Positions 5,294 through 6,313 of a stretch of 6,313 bases of DNA are shown piece after piece (position 1 is the first letter of the stretch; each line of letters begins with the position of its first letter). The stretch comes from DASRHK01 sp035650495 (lineage in GTDB: Bacteria; Pseudomonadota; Gammaproteobacteria; Nevskiales; Nevskiaceae): assembly GCA_035650495.1 (NCBI GenBank), contig DASRHK010000167.1, forward strand, positions 1-6,313, given 5' to 3'. Under the pieces are notes generated by a model. The model did no database searches. It saw only the letters and a program-made list of their open reading frames with translations, and had not been told where the DNA came from. The translations under genes were made by a program, and so were the position numbers.

Positions 5294-6313
5294 GCCGCGA
5301 GCACGCACGCTTCGACCGGCTCGTCGCGTCCCTTGACCTTGTATTTCTTGCGCCGGCCGTCGCATTGCTCGCCTGCGGCGGCGACGGTCGAGGCTTCCGC
5401 GTGCACTTCACCGTCGGCGGCTTCGTCGCAGAGGCGCGAAGCGAGATTCACCGTCGGGCCGACCGCGACGTATTCGTAGCGCGCGCCCTGCCCGACGATG
5501 CCGACGGCGACTTCGCCGCTGGCGACGCCAACCCCCAGCCCGAGACCCGATCGCTTCTTCACGACGTTGCGCACCGAGCCCTGGATGCGTCGCGCCAGCG
5601 CGAGCGCGCGACGCGCGTGATCGGCGAACGGCACCGGCGCGCCGATCAGGATCAGCACGCCGTCGCCGGCGAGATCTTTGATCGTGCCGCCCTCCTGTTC
5701 CGCCGCAGTGCCGACTGCGCCGTAGAAATCGCGCAGCAGCTTCAGCACTTGCTCGGGTCGATGCGATTGGGCGTACGCGGTGAAGCCGCGGATGTCGCAG
5801 ACGACGATCGACACGGTGAGGCGCTGCTGCGCCATCGCGTTCTTCAAGCCGCGCTCGCGCACGAGGTCGGCGACCTGCGGCGCGAGGAAGCGCGCCATGA
5901 ACTGTCCGCGCGCGCCCTGCACCACGTGATAGCGCAGCGCGCCGATCAGCAGCACGATCTCGCCGAGCGCGATCGCGAACGGCGAGATGTCGCGCGGCAG
6001 CGCCATCGCCGTGCCGAGCAGCGGCATCGTGCTCAGCACGCCGAGGATGCGGATGCCTTCCGCTTTATCGGGTCGTGCGCGGAAGACGCGAATGCTCGCG
6101 AGCAGCACGAGGAGTCCGGCAAGAGTGCCCGGAACCGCGAACATCAGGAACTCCGGCTGGAACAGCGCGCCGCGGGCGATGGCGTCGGTGAGTCCACGCA
6201 GGCGCGTTTCCGGATAGAGCGCCGACAGTCCCGCATAGATCAGCGTGCACGCTTGCGCGCCGCGCAGCATCAATCGCCCGACGGAGTGCTGGCCGTCGAG
6301 CTGCAGGATGGTG
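5290..6313 (-). CDS. Membrane-anchored class III nucleotide cyclase, N-terminus beyond right edge
   Basis: The domain should convert ATP (or GTP) to a cyclic nucleotide in the cytoplasm. Counting from the TTG codon at 6273 as residue 1, hydrophobic segments lie at about 6-20, 42-61, 76-92 and 99-118, followed by a linker (RFLAPQVADLV) and the catalytic domain at about 150-327. Metal-binding Asp160 (VCDIRGFT) and Asp204 (AGDGVL) are present, as are transition-state Asn276 and Arg280 (VNLASRL). The substrate-specifying positions look atypical (Asp200 with a neighbouring Lys199; Val269). Single-domain cyclases of this class work as homodimers. TTG 6273 or ATG 6270 could serve as starts, but the frame is open to the last base and reads plausibly (LDGQHSVGRL just upstream), and no clear Shine-Dalgarno precedes them, so the true start is probably outside. 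The stop codon overlaps that of the convergent lipoprotein gene. Confidence 0.9.
   Translation of the reverse strand, partial: TILQLDGQHSVGRLMLRGAQACTLIYAGLSALYPETRLRGLTDAIARGALFQPEFLMFAVPGTLAGLLVLLASIRVFRARPDKAEGIRILGVLSTMPLLGTAMALPRDISPFAIALGEIVLLIGALRYHVVQGARGQFMARFLAPQVADLVRERGLKNAMAQQRLTVSIVVCDIRGFTAYAQSHRPEQVLKLLRDFYGAVGTAAEQEGGTIKDLAGDGVLILIGAPVPFADHARRALALARRIQGSVRNVVKKRSGLGLGVGVASGEVAVGIVGQGARYEYVAVGPTVNLASRLCDEAADGEVHAEASTVAAAGEQCDGRRKKYKVKGRDEPVEACVLAA

Noticed and set aside
6270..6273. TTG or ATG near the right edge as the cyclase start
   Set aside because: The frame stays open to the last base with plausible protein sequence, and no clear ribosome binding site precedes either codon, so the gene more likely begins outside the window.

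Overview
The window is high-GC DNA from a Gram-negative bacterium. An outer-membrane-type protein, a lipoprotein, strong Shine-Dalgarno sites and GC-rich third positions fit Pseudomonadota or a relative. I cannot place it more precisely, and I see no rRNA, tRNA, CRISPR array or mobile element.

Left half, two divergent units. On the minus strand, a spinster-like major facilitator transporter (1294-2628) is followed after 38 bases by a DUF1302 family envelope protein (ATG at 1255) that runs off the left edge. On the plus strand, a short-chain dehydrogenase very like the SDR domain of animal HSDL2 (2817-3665) is translationally coupled to a 230-residue protein resembling the L-2-amino-thiazoline-4-carboxylate hydrolase (ATC hydrolase) family (3675-4367). 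The shared 188-base intergenic region holds a weak promoter candidate and a striking 16-bp hairpin just before the dehydrogenase Shine-Dalgarno site. Together the four genes look like an uptake-and-modification module for a hydrophobic, perhaps lipid- or steroid-like, compound: envelope protein, inner-membrane transporter, oxidoreductase and an enzyme of unknown reaction. The substrate is inferred from family tendencies and is not shown by the sequence.

Right half. A polysaccharide lyase family 7 (alginate-lyase-like) lipoprotein (4451-5293) keeps the overall fold signatures but lacks the Gln and His of the QIH motif and the catalytic Tyr, so it may be a binding protein or use altered chemistry. 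It ends tail-to-tail, with overlapping stop codons, against a membrane-anchored class III nucleotide cyclase on the minus strand (5290 to the right edge). The cyclase reading frame stays open past the last base, so its N-terminus is outside the window. Its metal and transition-state residues are present, but both substrate-specifying positions are unusual.

Every gene-free stretch is under 300 bases. The best leads are the catalytically degenerate PL7 lipoprotein, the leader hairpin, and the HSDL2-like/ATC-hydrolase-like pair.
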